Source: Actinomadura rifamycini DSM 43936 (GTDB lineage Bacteria; Actinomycetota; Actinomycetes; Streptosporangiales; Streptosporangiaceae). From it: a stretch of 64,000 bases of DNA. Under the pieces are notes generated by a model that ran no database searches, was not told the origin of the DNA, and saw only the letters and a list, made by a program, of their open reading frames with translations. The position numbers and the translations under genes were made by a program. Shown piece by piece: positions 24,155-31,661 of this stretch. The stretch spans positions 267,100 to 331,099 of the forward strand of contig NZ_KE384301.1 in assembly GCF_000425065.1 (NCBI RefSeq), written 5' to 3'. How positions within the stretch are numbered: the stretch's first letter is position 1; each line of letters starts with the position of its first letter.

Positions 24155-24807
24155 GCCGGGGTCCCTTCTGCTGCGGCGGGCGCGAGGAGCCGCGGTCCGG
24201 TCGCGGCGCGGATCTCGTCGGCGGTCACGCCGGGCGCCGTCTCGACCAGCGCCAAGCCGTCCGGGACGACGTCGACGACACCGAGGTCGGTGATGATCCG
24301 GTCGACGCAGCCCGCGCCGGTCAGCGGCAGCGCGCACTCCTCGACGATCTTCGGTTCGCCGTCGCGGGTGGTGTGGCTCATCACGACGATCACCTTGCGG
24401 GCGCCGTGCACCAGGTCCATGGCCCCGCCCATGCCCTTGATCATTTTACCGGGGACGGACCAGTTGGCGAGGTCGCCGCGGGCGGAGACCTGCATGGCGC
24501 CCAGCACGGCGATGTCGATGTGGCCGCCGCGGATCATGCCGAACGACAGGGCGGAGTCGAAGCAGGCCGCGCCGGGCAGGGCCGTGACCGTCTCCTTGCC
24601 GGCGTTGATCAGGTCGGGGTCGACCTCGTCCTCGGCCGGGTACGGGCCGACGCCGAGGACGCCGTTCTCGGCGTGCAGCGTCACGTGGCGGCCCTCGGGG
24701 ACGTACCCGGGGATCAGGGTGGGCAGGCCGATGCCGAGGTTGACGTACGCGCCGTCGGGCAGCTCGGCCGCCGCGCGCGCGGCGATCTCGTTCCTGGACC
24801 AGGCCAT
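24151..24807 (-). CDS. pcaJ: 3-oxoadipate CoA-transferase, subunit B
   Basis: 218 residues. It is the beta subunit of the succinyl-CoA:3-oxoadipate CoA-transferase. Family I CoA-transferase beta motifs are AAELPDGAYVNLGIGLPTLIPG, HAENGVLGVGPYP (the catalytic Glu of the ENG motif), IRGGHIDIAVLGAMQVSA and GKMIKGMGGAMDLVHGA. ATG 24807 shares its A with the TGA of pcaI (TGATG). Succinyl-CoA:3-ketoacid transferase (ScoB) is the close alternative; the pca neighbours favour the 3-oxoadipate assignment. Confidence 0.9.
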   Translation of the reverse strand: MAWSRNEIAARAAAELPDGAYVNLGIGLPTLIPGYVPEGRHVTLHAENGVLGVGPYPAEDEVDPDLINAGKETVTALPGAACFDSALSFGMIRGGHIDIAVLGAMQVSARGDLANWSVPGKMIKGMGGAMDLVHGARKVIVVMSHTTRDGEPKIVEECALPLTGAGCVDRIITDLGVVDVVPDGLALVETAPGVTADEIRAATGPRLLAPAAAEGTPA

Positions 24808-25589
24808 CAGGCGCCCTCCCCGTCCGCCGGCGCGGCGGGGCGCACCGTCCGCTTCTCGATGGGCTTGTCCGCCGCCTGCTCGGGCGTCAGCTCCAGCACC
24901 CGCTGGACGAACACGCCGGGCAGGTGGACGGCGTCGGGGTCGAGCTCGCCGGGTTCGACGAGCCGCTCGACCTCCGCGACCGTGATCCGCCCGGCCATCG
25001 CGGCGAGCGGGTTGAAGTTCCGGGCGGCCTTGTCGAAGACCAGGTTGCCGTGCCGGTCGCCGACGGCGGCGCGCACCAGCGCGAAGTCGGTGGTGATGCT
25101 CTCCTCGAGCACGTACCGGCGGCCGCCGAACTCGCGGACCTCCTTGGGCGGCGACGCGACCGCGACGGTGCCGTCCGGGGCGTACCGCCAGGGCATGCCG
25201 CCCTCGGCGACCATCGTGCCGACGCCCGCGGGGGTGTAGAACGCGGGGATGCCCGAGCCGCCCGCGCGGAGCCGTTCGGCGAGCGTGCCCTGCGGCATCA
25301 GCTCGACCTCGATCTCGCCGGCGAGGTACTGGCGGGCGAACTCCTTGTTCTCGCCGACGTAGGAGCCCATCGCCCGCGCGATCCGCCCCGCGGCGAGGAG
25401 CTGCCCGAGGCCCCGGCCGTCCAGCCCGCAGTTGTTCGACACGACCGTCAGGTTCCCGGCGCCCCGCTCGTACAGGGCGGAGATCAGGACCGCGGGCACC
25501 CCGCACAGCCCGAATCCGCCGACGGCCAGCGAAGCCCCGTCGCCGATGCCGGCGACCGCGTCCGCCGCCGAGGGCACGACCTTGTCCAT
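24807..25589 (-). CDS. pcaI: 3-oxoadipate CoA-transferase, subunit A
   Basis: 260 residues. It is the alpha subunit of the family I CoA-transferase: DGASLAVGGFGLCGVPAVLISALYERG, VVSNNCGLDGRGLGQLLAAGRIARAMGSYVGEN, VELMPQGTLAERLRAGGSGIPAFYTPAGVGT and NFNPLAAMAGRITVAEVE. Together with PcaJ it makes 3-oxoadipyl-CoA from 3-oxoadipate and succinyl-CoA. It is the promoter-proximal gene of the pca unit. ATG 25589 follows GGGAGG. The thiolase PcaF that would finish the pathway is not found nearby. Confidence 0.9.
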   Translation of the reverse strand: MDKVVPSAADAVAGIGDGASLAVGGFGLCGVPAVLISALYERGAGNLTVVSNNCGLDGRGLGQLLAAGRIARAMGSYVGENKEFARQYLAGEIEVELMPQGTLAERLRAGGSGIPAFYTPAGVGTMVAEGGMPWRYAPDGTVAVASPPKEVREFGGRRYVLEESITTDFALVRAAVGDRHGNLVFDKAARNFNPLAAMAGRITVAEVERLVEPGELDPDAVHLPGVFVQRVLELTPEQAADKPIEKRTVRPAAPADGEGA

Positions 25590-25683
25590 GTGCCTCCCAT
25601 TCCGCTCCGGCGGCGCCCGGCCATGCCGCCGGAACCGCCGGTCACCACAGTGGCAGCCGGCGGCGGAGGCCGTGGACATCGTT

Positions 25684-25698
25684 TTCCGCTGAACGGAA
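25684..25698. promoter_or_regulatory. 15-bp palindrome upstream of the pca operon (candidate IclR operator)
   Basis: TTCCGCTGAACGGAA has perfect 5-bp arms and a 5-nt centre, about 95 bp before the pcaI start. Size and symmetry fit operators of IclR-family regulators, and such a regulator is encoded in the operon. Confidence 0.5.
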
Positions 25699-25712
25699 GA
25701 ACAGCGCTCCGG

Positions 25713-26750
25713 TCAGGCGCTTTGCGGGAGGCCGAACAGCGGGAACAGGGACGTGTCGAAGAACGCGGAGACGTGCGCGACCCCGTCGGCGGTGATCGAG
25801 AGGACCTGCAGCTGGTACGGCCGGTGCACGCCCTCCTCGTCGCGCCGGTAGAGGCCGAACGCGGGCTGGCCGTTCGCGGCGGACGGGAGCATGCGCAGCT
25901 CCCCCGGCTCGGGGGCGCACTGCGCGGTGATGAGCCGCACGATGGGTTCGGCGCCGACGAACCATTCGGGGAACGGCGGCATCTCCCAGACGGCGTCCTG
26001 CTTGAACAGTTCGAGGAGCGCGGCGATGTCGGCGTCCTCGAACGCCTTGGCGTAGCGGTCGAGCAGGTTCCGGACGGACGGGTCGGTGGGCTCGACGAGC
26101 TCGTCGCGGGCGGGGCCGTCCTGCTCCAGGCGTTCCCGGGCCCGCTGCAGGGCGCTGTTGACGGCGGCGGTGCTGGTGCCGAGCAGTTCGGCGACCTCGG
26201 CGGCCCGCCACTTCAGGACGTCCCGCAGGATCAGCACGACCCGCTGCTTGGCGGGCAGGTGCTGCAGCGCCGCGACGAACGCGAGCCGGGTGCTCTCCCG
26301 GGCGGCGACGATGGCGGCCGGGTCGGCGGCGTCCGCGGCGACGACGGCGTCGGGGGCGGGCTCCAGCCACGGCACCTCGGGGGACGCGACGACGGGCCGT
26401 TCGGGCTCGTCGCTCGGGGCGCCCAGCCCGGACGGCATGGGCCGGTGGCCGCGCTGGTCGATCGCGGTGAGGCAGGCGTTGGTGGCGATGCGGTACAGCC
26501 ACGTCCGCAGCGAGGACCTGCCCTCGAAGCGCTCGTAGGACTTCCAGGCCCGCAGGTAGGTCTCCTGGACGAGGTCCTCGGCGTCGTGGATGGACCCGAG
26601 CATCCGGTAGCAGTGCGCGAGCAGCTCGCGCCGGTAGGGGTCGGCCTGGTCGAGGAACGCGCGGTCGTCCGCGGCGGCGCGGCCGCCCGCGGGGGCGCGG
26701 TCGTCCACGGTCGCGGCGGCGTTCTTCTGCTGCGTGCGGTCGGCTGGCAT
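25713..26750 (-). CDS. ECF sigma factor with C-terminal NTF2/SnoaL-like domain (SigG-like)
   Basis: 345 residues. Sigma region 2 is DPYRRELLAHCYRMLGSIHDAEDLVQETYLRAWKS followed by SLRTWLYRIATNACL; region 4 is LPAKQRVVLILRDVLKWRAAEVAELLGTSTAAVNSALQRAR. After a linker, residues about 225-345 form a SnoaL-like domain (RYAKAFEDADIAALLELFKQDAVWEMPPFPEWF, then VAHVSAFFDTSLFPLFGLP). This layout is the actinobacterial SigG/ECF-with-NTF2 type, in which the extra domain modulates activity and a separate anti-sigma is often lacking; none is present here. Start ATG 26750 after AAGGTGA. Confidence 0.9.
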   Translation of the reverse strand: MPADRTQQKNAAATVDDRAPAGGRAAADDRAFLDQADPYRRELLAHCYRMLGSIHDAEDLVQETYLRAWKSYERFEGRSSLRTWLYRIATNACLTAIDQRGHRPMPSGLGAPSDEPERPVVASPEVPWLEPAPDAVVAADAADPAAIVAARESTRLAFVAALQHLPAKQRVVLILRDVLKWRAAEVAELLGTSTAAVNSALQRARERLEQDGPARDELVEPTDPSVRNLLDRYAKAFEDADIAALLELFKQDAVWEMPPFPEWFVGAEPIVRLITAQCAPEPGELRMLPSAANGQPAFGLYRRDEEGVHRPYQLQVLSITADGVAHVSAFFDTSLFPLFGLPQSA

Positions 26751-26898
26751 GGTCGTCGTCACCTTCGCTCGGCGATGTACCTCGCGGCGGCGCGGGCCGG
26801 CGGCCGCCCGTTCGTCCCGACCGTAGACCGCCCCACCGACAGAACCCGTGCGCCGCTCCATCCTACGCGGTTGACCTGCGGCGCAGCCGGTGGACGGG

Positions 26899-27441
26899 TC
26901 AGAACTCGAACCCGCCGGGGCGGCCGTTGCGGTCGGCGATCAGCCCGGCGAGGGTCGCGACGGCGATCTCGGCGGGCGTCCGGGACCCGATGTTGAGGCC
27001 GATGGGCCGGCGCACCCGGGCGATGTCGTCGTACGGGACGCCGAGTTCGGTGAGCGCGGGGATGTGCGGGGCGGGGTGGCGCGGGTTGCCCATCACGCCG
27101 ACCCAGCGGACGGGCTGGGTGAGCACGGCGGCCAGCACCCGCCCGAGTTCGGGGCGGTGGTGGTCGGTGACGACGACGTCGGCCGAGGCGTCCAGCGGCG
27201 GGAGCGCCGCCGCGCCGTCCCGCCGTTCGTCGGGGTCCACGAGGAAGGTGCGGTACCCGAGGTCGGCGCCGTACCTCAGCAGGTGCTCGGCCACCGGGGT
27301 GGCGAAGACGGCGACGAGGGTGCGGTCGCCGGTCCCGGGACGGACGTCGCCGTGCGCGACGGCGCACGCGGTGCCGTCGTCCGCGCCGCCGCGCACGTGC
27401 TCGTCGGAGGCGCCGGATGCGGCCGGCGTCGGTGTGCCCAT
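26899..27441 (-). CDS. XdhC/CoxI-type Rossmann-domain protein
   Basis: About 180 residues containing only the C-terminal XdhC Rossmann domain: TLVAVFATPVAEHLLRYG, RTFLVDPDERR, ASADVVVTDHHRPELGRVLAA, VRWVGVMGNPRH and the strong signature RPIGLNIGSRTPAEIAVATLAGLIA. XdhC proteins insert or sulfurate the molybdenum cofactor in xanthine/CO dehydrogenase-type enzymes. The N-terminal CoxI domain is missing and no molybdenum hydroxylase gene is adjacent; the molybdopterin enzyme at 44 kb is a different class. It may act in trans or as a generic Moco chaperone. Confidence 0.8.
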   Translation of the reverse strand: MGTPTPAASGASDEHVRGGADDGTACAVAHGDVRPGTGDRTLVAVFATPVAEHLLRYGADLGYRTFLVDPDERRDGAAALPPLDASADVVVTDHHRPELGRVLAAVLTQPVRWVGVMGNPRHPAPHIPALTELGVPYDDIARVRRPIGLNIGSRTPAEIAVATLAGLIADRNGRPGGFEF

Positions 27442-27575
27442 GGCGGAAGTCTGCCGGGCCGCCGCCCGGCGGTCCAGCGGGGCGCGCGCCGCCGCCCGGA
27501 ACGGCGGAATCGCCGAGAACCGGAGGTGAACCGAGGCGAAACACTTCCGCGGAGGCGGGTATTCCTTCAATGTAA

Positions 27576-27591
27576 GGTGAACCACCTCACC
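27576..27591. promoter_or_regulatory. Inverted repeat upstream of the universal stress protein gene
   Basis: GGTGA and TCACC, 5-bp arms with a 6-nt centre (ACCACC), lie 22-37 bp before the GTG start, in the promoter zone. Candidate repressor site; the regulator is unknown. Confidence 0.35.
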
Positions 27592-27612
27592 CCGCAGGCT
27601 TCAGGAGGGACC

Positions 27613-28170
27613 GTGATCGTGAGGCCGGAGGGCGGCCCCCGTGTCGTGGTGGGGGTCGACGACTCCGCCGGCGCGCGCTGTGCGCTCTCCTGGGCGATCG
27701 GCGAGGCGCGGCTGCGGCGGCTCCCCCTGCTGGTGGCGCACGCCGCCCCGCTCCCCCCGCACGTGTCGGCGGCCGGGCAGCTCGGCTGCGGCGTCACCGA
27801 CGCGCTGCGCGGCTCCGGCGCGGACCTCATCGCCCGGCTGCTGTCGGACGTGTGCGACGGCCCGCCGGACGGCGTGGACATGACGGCGCTGGCCCTGGTC
27901 GGCGAGCCGGGCGCGACGCTGGTGCGGCTCGCGGGCGAGGACGACATCCTCGTCGTCGGGCACGGCCGCCGGGGAGTGCTGTCGCGGCTGGTGCGCCCGT
28001 CGGTGCGGCTGCACTGCGCCCGCCGCTCCCGGGCGACGCTGGTGTGCGTCGGCCCGCCCGCGTTCGACTCGCTGCTCGAGCGGCTCGCGGCCGGGGGCGC
28101 GAGCCCGGAGCACGTCCCGGACGAGTCCCGGTTCCGGCGGCTGGGCCGCCGGCTCGGGCTCGACCGGTAG
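27613..28170 (+). CDS. Universal stress protein (UspA family)
   Basis: About 185 residues, one UspA domain: VVVGVDDSAGARCALSWAIGEARLRRLPLLVAHA at the N terminus, LVGEPGATLVRLAGEDDILVVGHGRRG in the middle, and SVRLHCARRSRATLVCVGPP at the end. The ATP-binding G-2x-G-9x-G(S/T) motif is only partly kept (VVGHGRRG with RPSVRLHCARR), so nucleotide binding is uncertain. It is a soluble single-domain Usp with a 35-residue tail of unknown role. Start GTG 27613 after AGGAGG (a second GTG lies two codons on). Confidence 0.85.
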   Translation: MIVRPEGGPRVVVGVDDSAGARCALSWAIGEARLRRLPLLVAHAAPLPPHVSAAGQLGCGVTDALRGSGADLIARLLSDVCDGPPDGVDMTALALVGEPGATLVRLAGEDDILVVGHGRRGVLSRLVRPSVRLHCARRSRATLVCVGPPAFDSLLERLAAGGASPEHVPDESRFRRLGRRLGLDR

Positions 28171-28188
28171 GACCGGCCCGGCCGGTCC
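28170..28188. terminator. Hairpin between convergent genes
   Basis: GGACCGGC and GCCGGTCC form a perfect 8-bp stem with a 3-nt loop directly at the stop codon of the Usp gene. No T-run, as is usual at this GC content. Confidence 0.5.
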
Positions 28189-28215
28189 CACCGGCGGCCC
28201 CGCGGCGGGGCGGCG

Positions 28216-29301
28216 TCAGGCGGGCGGCAGGTCCGCCAGCGCGGCGAGCGCCGCGCGGTGCCGGTCGGGCGACCCGAGCGCGATCGAGTCGGCCTTGGCC
28301 CGCTTGAGGAACAGGTGCGCCGAGTGCTCCCACGTGAACCCGATGCCGCCGTGCATCTGCACGCACTCCTCGGCGGCCTTGACCGCGACGGCCGAGCAGT
28401 GCGCCTGCGCGACGGCGGCGGCGACCGGCAGGTCGGGGTCCGCGGCGGCCGCGCAGGACGCGGCGTAGCGGGCGGCGGCGCGGGCCTGCGTGATCGACGT
28501 CCACAGGTCCGCGAGGCGGTGCTTGAGGGCCTGGTAGGAGCCGATCTGGCGGCCGAACTGGTAGCGGGTCTTGACGTAGGCGACGGTGTCGTCCAGGCAG
28601 CGTTCGGCGATGCCGAGCTGCTCGGAGGCGAGCAGCGCGGCACCGGTCAGCAGCGCGGCGCGGACCGCGTCCGGCCCGTCGGCGACCGGCCGGGCCGGGG
28701 CGCCGTCGAAGGCGACGTCGGCGAGGCGGCGGGTCATGTCCAGGGACGTCACGGCGGTGCGGCGCGCGTGGGCGGCGTCCACCGCGTACAGCCCGCCGGC
28801 GGCCGGGACGAGGAGCACGTCGGCGGCCATGCCGTCGGCGACGCCCGCGACCGCGCCGGTGAGCGCGCCGCCGGACAGGGTCGGCGCGCCGGGGCCGGCC
28901 GCCGGGTCGGCGCCGGGCGCGGCGGCGAACGGGACGGCGAGGACGGCGATCGCCTCCCCGGCGGCGAGCCGGCCGAGCAGGTCCCGCTCGCCCGCGGCGA
29001 GCAGCGCCGCGGTGGCGACGACGGAGCTGGTGAGGAACGGGACGGGCGCGGCGGCGCGGCCCAGCTCCTCCATCACCACGGCGGTCTCCCGCCAGCTCGC
29101 GCCCGCGCCGCCGAGGTCCTCGGGGACGGGCAGCCCGGCGCAGCCGAGCTGCGCGGCGACGGCCGTCCACAGGGCGGCGTCGTGCGGCTCGTCCTTCTCG
29201 GTGCCGGCGAGCACGGCCGTCCAGGGGGCCTTGTCCTCGAGGACCTCGCGGACGCTCGCGCGCAGGTCGTTCTCGATCTCGGTGTAGAGGAGGTCGGTCA
29301 C
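28216..29301 (-). CDS. Acyl-CoA dehydrogenase (small, FadE-like partner)
   Basis: 361 residues. N-terminal helical domain LASVREVLEDKAPW-like start, LGCAGLPVPEDLGGAGASWRETAVVMEELGRAAAPVPF, a reduced middle barrel, and C-terminal helices LGIAERCLDDTVAYVKTRYQFGRQIGSYQALKHRLADLW and ECVQMHGGIGFTWEHSAHLFLKRA. R(Y)QFGR..xxQ and QMHGGIGFTWE are typical of actinobacterial steroid/branched acyl-CoA dehydrogenases, which often work as alpha2beta2 pairs of two unlike FadE subunits. Its GTG overlaps the stop of the preceding ACAD gene (GTGA), supporting a heteromeric enzyme. The substrate is unknown. Confidence 0.88.
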   Translation of the reverse strand: MTDLLYTEIENDLRASVREVLEDKAPWTAVLAGTEKDEPHDAALWTAVAAQLGCAGLPVPEDLGGAGASWRETAVVMEELGRAAAPVPFLTSSVVATAALLAAGERDLLGRLAAGEAIAVLAVPFAAAPGADPAAGPGAPTLSGGALTGAVAGVADGMAADVLLVPAAGGLYAVDAAHARRTAVTSLDMTRRLADVAFDGAPARPVADGPDAVRAALLTGAALLASEQLGIAERCLDDTVAYVKTRYQFGRQIGSYQALKHRLADLWTSITQARAAARYAASCAAAADPDLPVAAAVAQAHCSAVAVKAAEECVQMHGGIGFTWEHSAHLFLKRAKADSIALGSPDRHRAALAALADLPPA

Positions 29302-30491
29302 TTCGGCAGGTCCTTCCACGGCACGTCCTTGTCGACCCGGATCTCGCCGGGCAGGCCGAGGACGCGTTCGGCGATGATGTTGCGCAGGATCTCCGAGGTG
29401 CCGCCCTCGATGGAGTTGCCCTTGGCGCGCAGGTACCGGTAGCCGGGCGAGCGGCGGGTGAAGTCGACCTCGGACGGGCGGCGCATCGTCCAGTCGTCGT
29501 AGCGCAGGCCGTCGGCGCCGAGGAGTTCCAGCTCGAGCCCGGACGTGCGCTGGTTGATGTCGGCGAAGGCGAGCTTGGCGGCCGAGCCCTCGGGGCCGGG
29601 CTTGCCGACCGCGAGCTGCTGGCGGAGCCGCTCGCCGGTGAGGCGGGCGGCCTCGGACTCGACCCACAGCCGCAGCAGGGCGTCGTGCAGCCCGGCGGTG
29701 CGCAGCTCGGGGCGGTCCCGCCAGAGCTTCGCGACGACGCCGATCATGCCGCCCTCGCGGGGCGCGGCGGCGCCGCCGATCGCGACCCGCTCGTTCATGA
29801 GGGTGGTCGTGGAGACGCGCCAGCCGTCCCCGACCTCGCCGAGGCGGTGCTCGTCGGGGATCCGGACGTCGGTGAGGAAGACTTCGTTGAACTCGGCCTC
29901 GCCGGTGATCTGCCGGAGCGGCCTGACCTCGACGCCGGGCGCGGTCATGTCGCACACGAAGTACGTCATGCCGCGGTGCTTGGGGACGTCGGGGTCGGTG
30001 CGGGTCACCAGGATCGCCCAGCGGGCCTCGTGGGCCATGGACGTCCAGACCTTCTGGCCGTTGACGATCCAGTGGTCGCCGTCGCGGACGGCGCGGGTGC
30101 CGAGCGCGGCGAGGTCGGAGCCGGCGCCGGGCTCGCTGAACAGCTGGCACCAGATCTCCTCGCCGGTCCAGAGGGGGCGCAGGAAGCGGCGCTTCTGCTC
30201 CTCGGTGCCGAACGCGAGGACCGTGGGGGCCGCCATGCCGAGGCCGATGCCGTTGCGCTCGGGCTGGTTGGTGGGGGCGCCCGCCTCGCGGAACCGCCGG
30301 TCGACGGCGGGCTGGAGGGCGCGGGGGGCGCCGAGGCCGCCGTGCCCCTCCGGGTAGTGGACCCACGCCAGGCCGGCGTCGTAGCGGGCCCGGAGGAACT
30401 CTCCCGGCTCGGCGGCCGCGGGGTCGTGCTCGGCGAGGAAGGCGTCGACCCTCCTGTCCAGCTCGTCGGCGTCGGGCGGTGCTGTGCTCAC
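29298..30491 (-). CDS. Acyl-CoA dehydrogenase (large FadE-like subunit)
   Basis: 397 residues: VHYPEGHGGLGAPRALQPAVDRRF, TVLAFGTEEQKRRFLRPLWTGEEIWCQLFSEPGAGSDLA (the FAD/substrate loop of ACADs), VNGQKVWTSMAHEARWAILVTRTD, NERVAIGGAA and the C-terminal KGNSIEGGTSEILRNIIAERVLGLPGE. The last is a strong ACAD signature with the adenine-binding GGTSEI. GTG 30491 follows GGAGG. The gene leads a two-gene unit with the smaller ACAD and is divergent from an SDR across a TetR-type palindrome. Likely fatty-acid, steroid or terpenoid side-chain oxidation. Confidence 0.92.
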   Translation of the reverse strand: MSTAPPDADELDRRVDAFLAEHDPAAAEPGEFLRARYDAGLAWVHYPEGHGGLGAPRALQPAVDRRFREAGAPTNQPERNGIGLGMAAPTVLAFGTEEQKRRFLRPLWTGEEIWCQLFSEPGAGSDLAALGTRAVRDGDHWIVNGQKVWTSMAHEARWAILVTRTDPDVPKHRGMTYFVCDMTAPGVEVRPLRQITGEAEFNEVFLTDVRIPDEHRLGEVGDGWRVSTTTLMNERVAIGGAAAPREGGMIGVVAKLWRDRPELRTAGLHDALLRLWVESEAARLTGERLRQQLAVGKPGPEGSAAKLAFADINQRTSGLELELLGADGLRYDDWTMRRPSEVDFTRRSPGYRYLRAKGNSIEGGTSEILRNIIAERVLGLPGEIRVDKDVPWKDLPK

Positions 30492-30555
30492 AGGGCGGAC
30501 CTCCGCGCGGTGTCGGGCGGCGCCGCGTGTCGGGCGGCGCGGCGTCGCCATCGGA

Positions 30556-30575
30556 CATACCAACCGGTCGGTATG
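30556..30575. promoter_or_regulatory. 20-bp TetR-type palindrome
   Basis: CATACCAACCGGTCGGTATG is symmetric in 9 of 10 base pairs around ACCGGT. It lies between the divergent ACAD pair and the SDR gene, 65 bp from the ACAD start. Such ACCxACCGGTxGGT sites are typical of actinobacterial TetR repressors of lipid catabolism. Confidence 0.6.
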
Positions 30576-30729
30576 GCAGGTCCACCCTAGGAACCCGCGC
30601 GCACGGGCGTCAACAGGGGCACCCCGTCCGGGCGGGCCCGGGCACCGGAGGCGGGCGCGAGGGTAACGGCAGGGTCCGGCCCGGCGATGCGCCTTGCCGG
30701 GCCGCCCGCGGCTGTGCCACGTTCGCCGC

Positions 30730-31590
30730 ATGGTGACTTTGGCGGGACGGTCGGCGCTGGTCACGGGCGCCTCGTCGGGGATCGGCGCGGCGGTCGCGGA
30801 GGCGCTCGCCGCCGCCGGCGCCCGGGTGGGGCTGACGGCGCGGCGCGCGGACCGGCTGGCGGACGTGCTGGCCCGGTGCCGGGAGCACGCGCCGGGCTCG
30901 GCGATGTGGCCGGCCGACCTGGCCGACCCGGACGCCGCGGCGGCGCTGGCCGCGGCGGCCGAGGCGGAGTTCGGCGGCGTCGACGTGCTGGTCAACAACG
31001 CGGGGGCGCCGAAGCGGCGGCACGTCCTGGACCTGGCGCCCGCCGACGCCGAGGAGGTGCTGCGGCTGAACTACCTGTCGGCCGTGCGGCTCACCCTCGC
31101 GGTGCTGCCCGGCATGGTCGCGCGGGGGCGCGGGCACCTGGTGGCGATCGGGTCGGTCGCGGCGCGGCTCGGCCCGCCGCACGAGGCCGCGTACGCCGCG
31201 TCGAAGGCCGCGCTGACCGCGTTCTGGGAGAGCATGGCCGTCGACCTGGACGGCACGGGCGTGCAGGTTCACGTGGTGCAGCCGGCGCTCATCGGCGGCA
31301 CGGAGCTGTTCGACGCGCGGCCCGGCGAGGAGGAGCCGCTGAGCGACCTCGCGGACGCCCGCCCGCCGGGCGATGTGGCGGCGGCCGTCCTCGAGGTCAT
31401 CGGCGACGGGCGGTTCGAGCGGTACGTCCCGGACTGGTTCGACCAGATGGCCTCGGGCAAGGCCGCCGACGTGGAGGGGTTCGTCGCCGGGGTCAAGGAG
31501 TGGCGCCGCGAACGGCTCGGCGAGATCGCCGGTTCCGGCGCCGCCGCGGGCCCCGCGGAGGGCGTTGCCGCCGCGCCGCCTCCTCAGTAA
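30730..31590 (+). CDS. Short-chain dehydrogenase/reductase (classical SDR)
   Basis: 286 residues. NAD(P)-binding TGASSGIG near residue 12, NNAG (VLVNNAGAPKRR), catalytic Ser in AIGSVAARLG and YAASK as the Tyr/Lys pair. The C terminus adds about 45 residues with ERYVPDWFDQMASGKAADVEGFVAGVKEW, seen in SDRs of lipid metabolism. It starts at ATG 30730 rather than 30694 because the SDR fold begins immediately. Divergent from an acyl-CoA dehydrogenase pair, so possibly part of the same acyl or sterol pathway; the substrate is not known. Confidence 0.9.
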   Translation: MVTLAGRSALVTGASSGIGAAVAEALAAAGARVGLTARRADRLADVLARCREHAPGSAMWPADLADPDAAAALAAAAEAEFGGVDVLVNNAGAPKRRHVLDLAPADAEEVLRLNYLSAVRLTLAVLPGMVARGRGHLVAIGSVAARLGPPHEAAYAASKAALTAFWESMAVDLDGTGVQVHVVQPALIGGTELFDARPGEEEPLSDLADARPPGDVAAAVLEVIGDGRFERYVPDWFDQMASGKAADVEGFVAGVKEWRRERLGEIAGSGAAAGPAEGVAAAPPPQ

Positions 31591-31602
31591 GGTGAGGAAC
31601 CG

Positions 31603-31616
31603 GTGATCTAGATCAC
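31603..31616. promoter_or_regulatory. CRP/FNR-type palindrome
   Basis: GTGATCTAGATCAC is a perfect 14-bp palindrome identical to the core of the ideal CRP site. It lies 46 bp before the ABC ATPase start chosen here and 13 bp after the SDR stop. Confidence 0.6.
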
Positions 31617-31661
31617 ATGATCCGGGTCACGGCCGTCCTCGTGCCCCGCCGGGAGGTGCGG

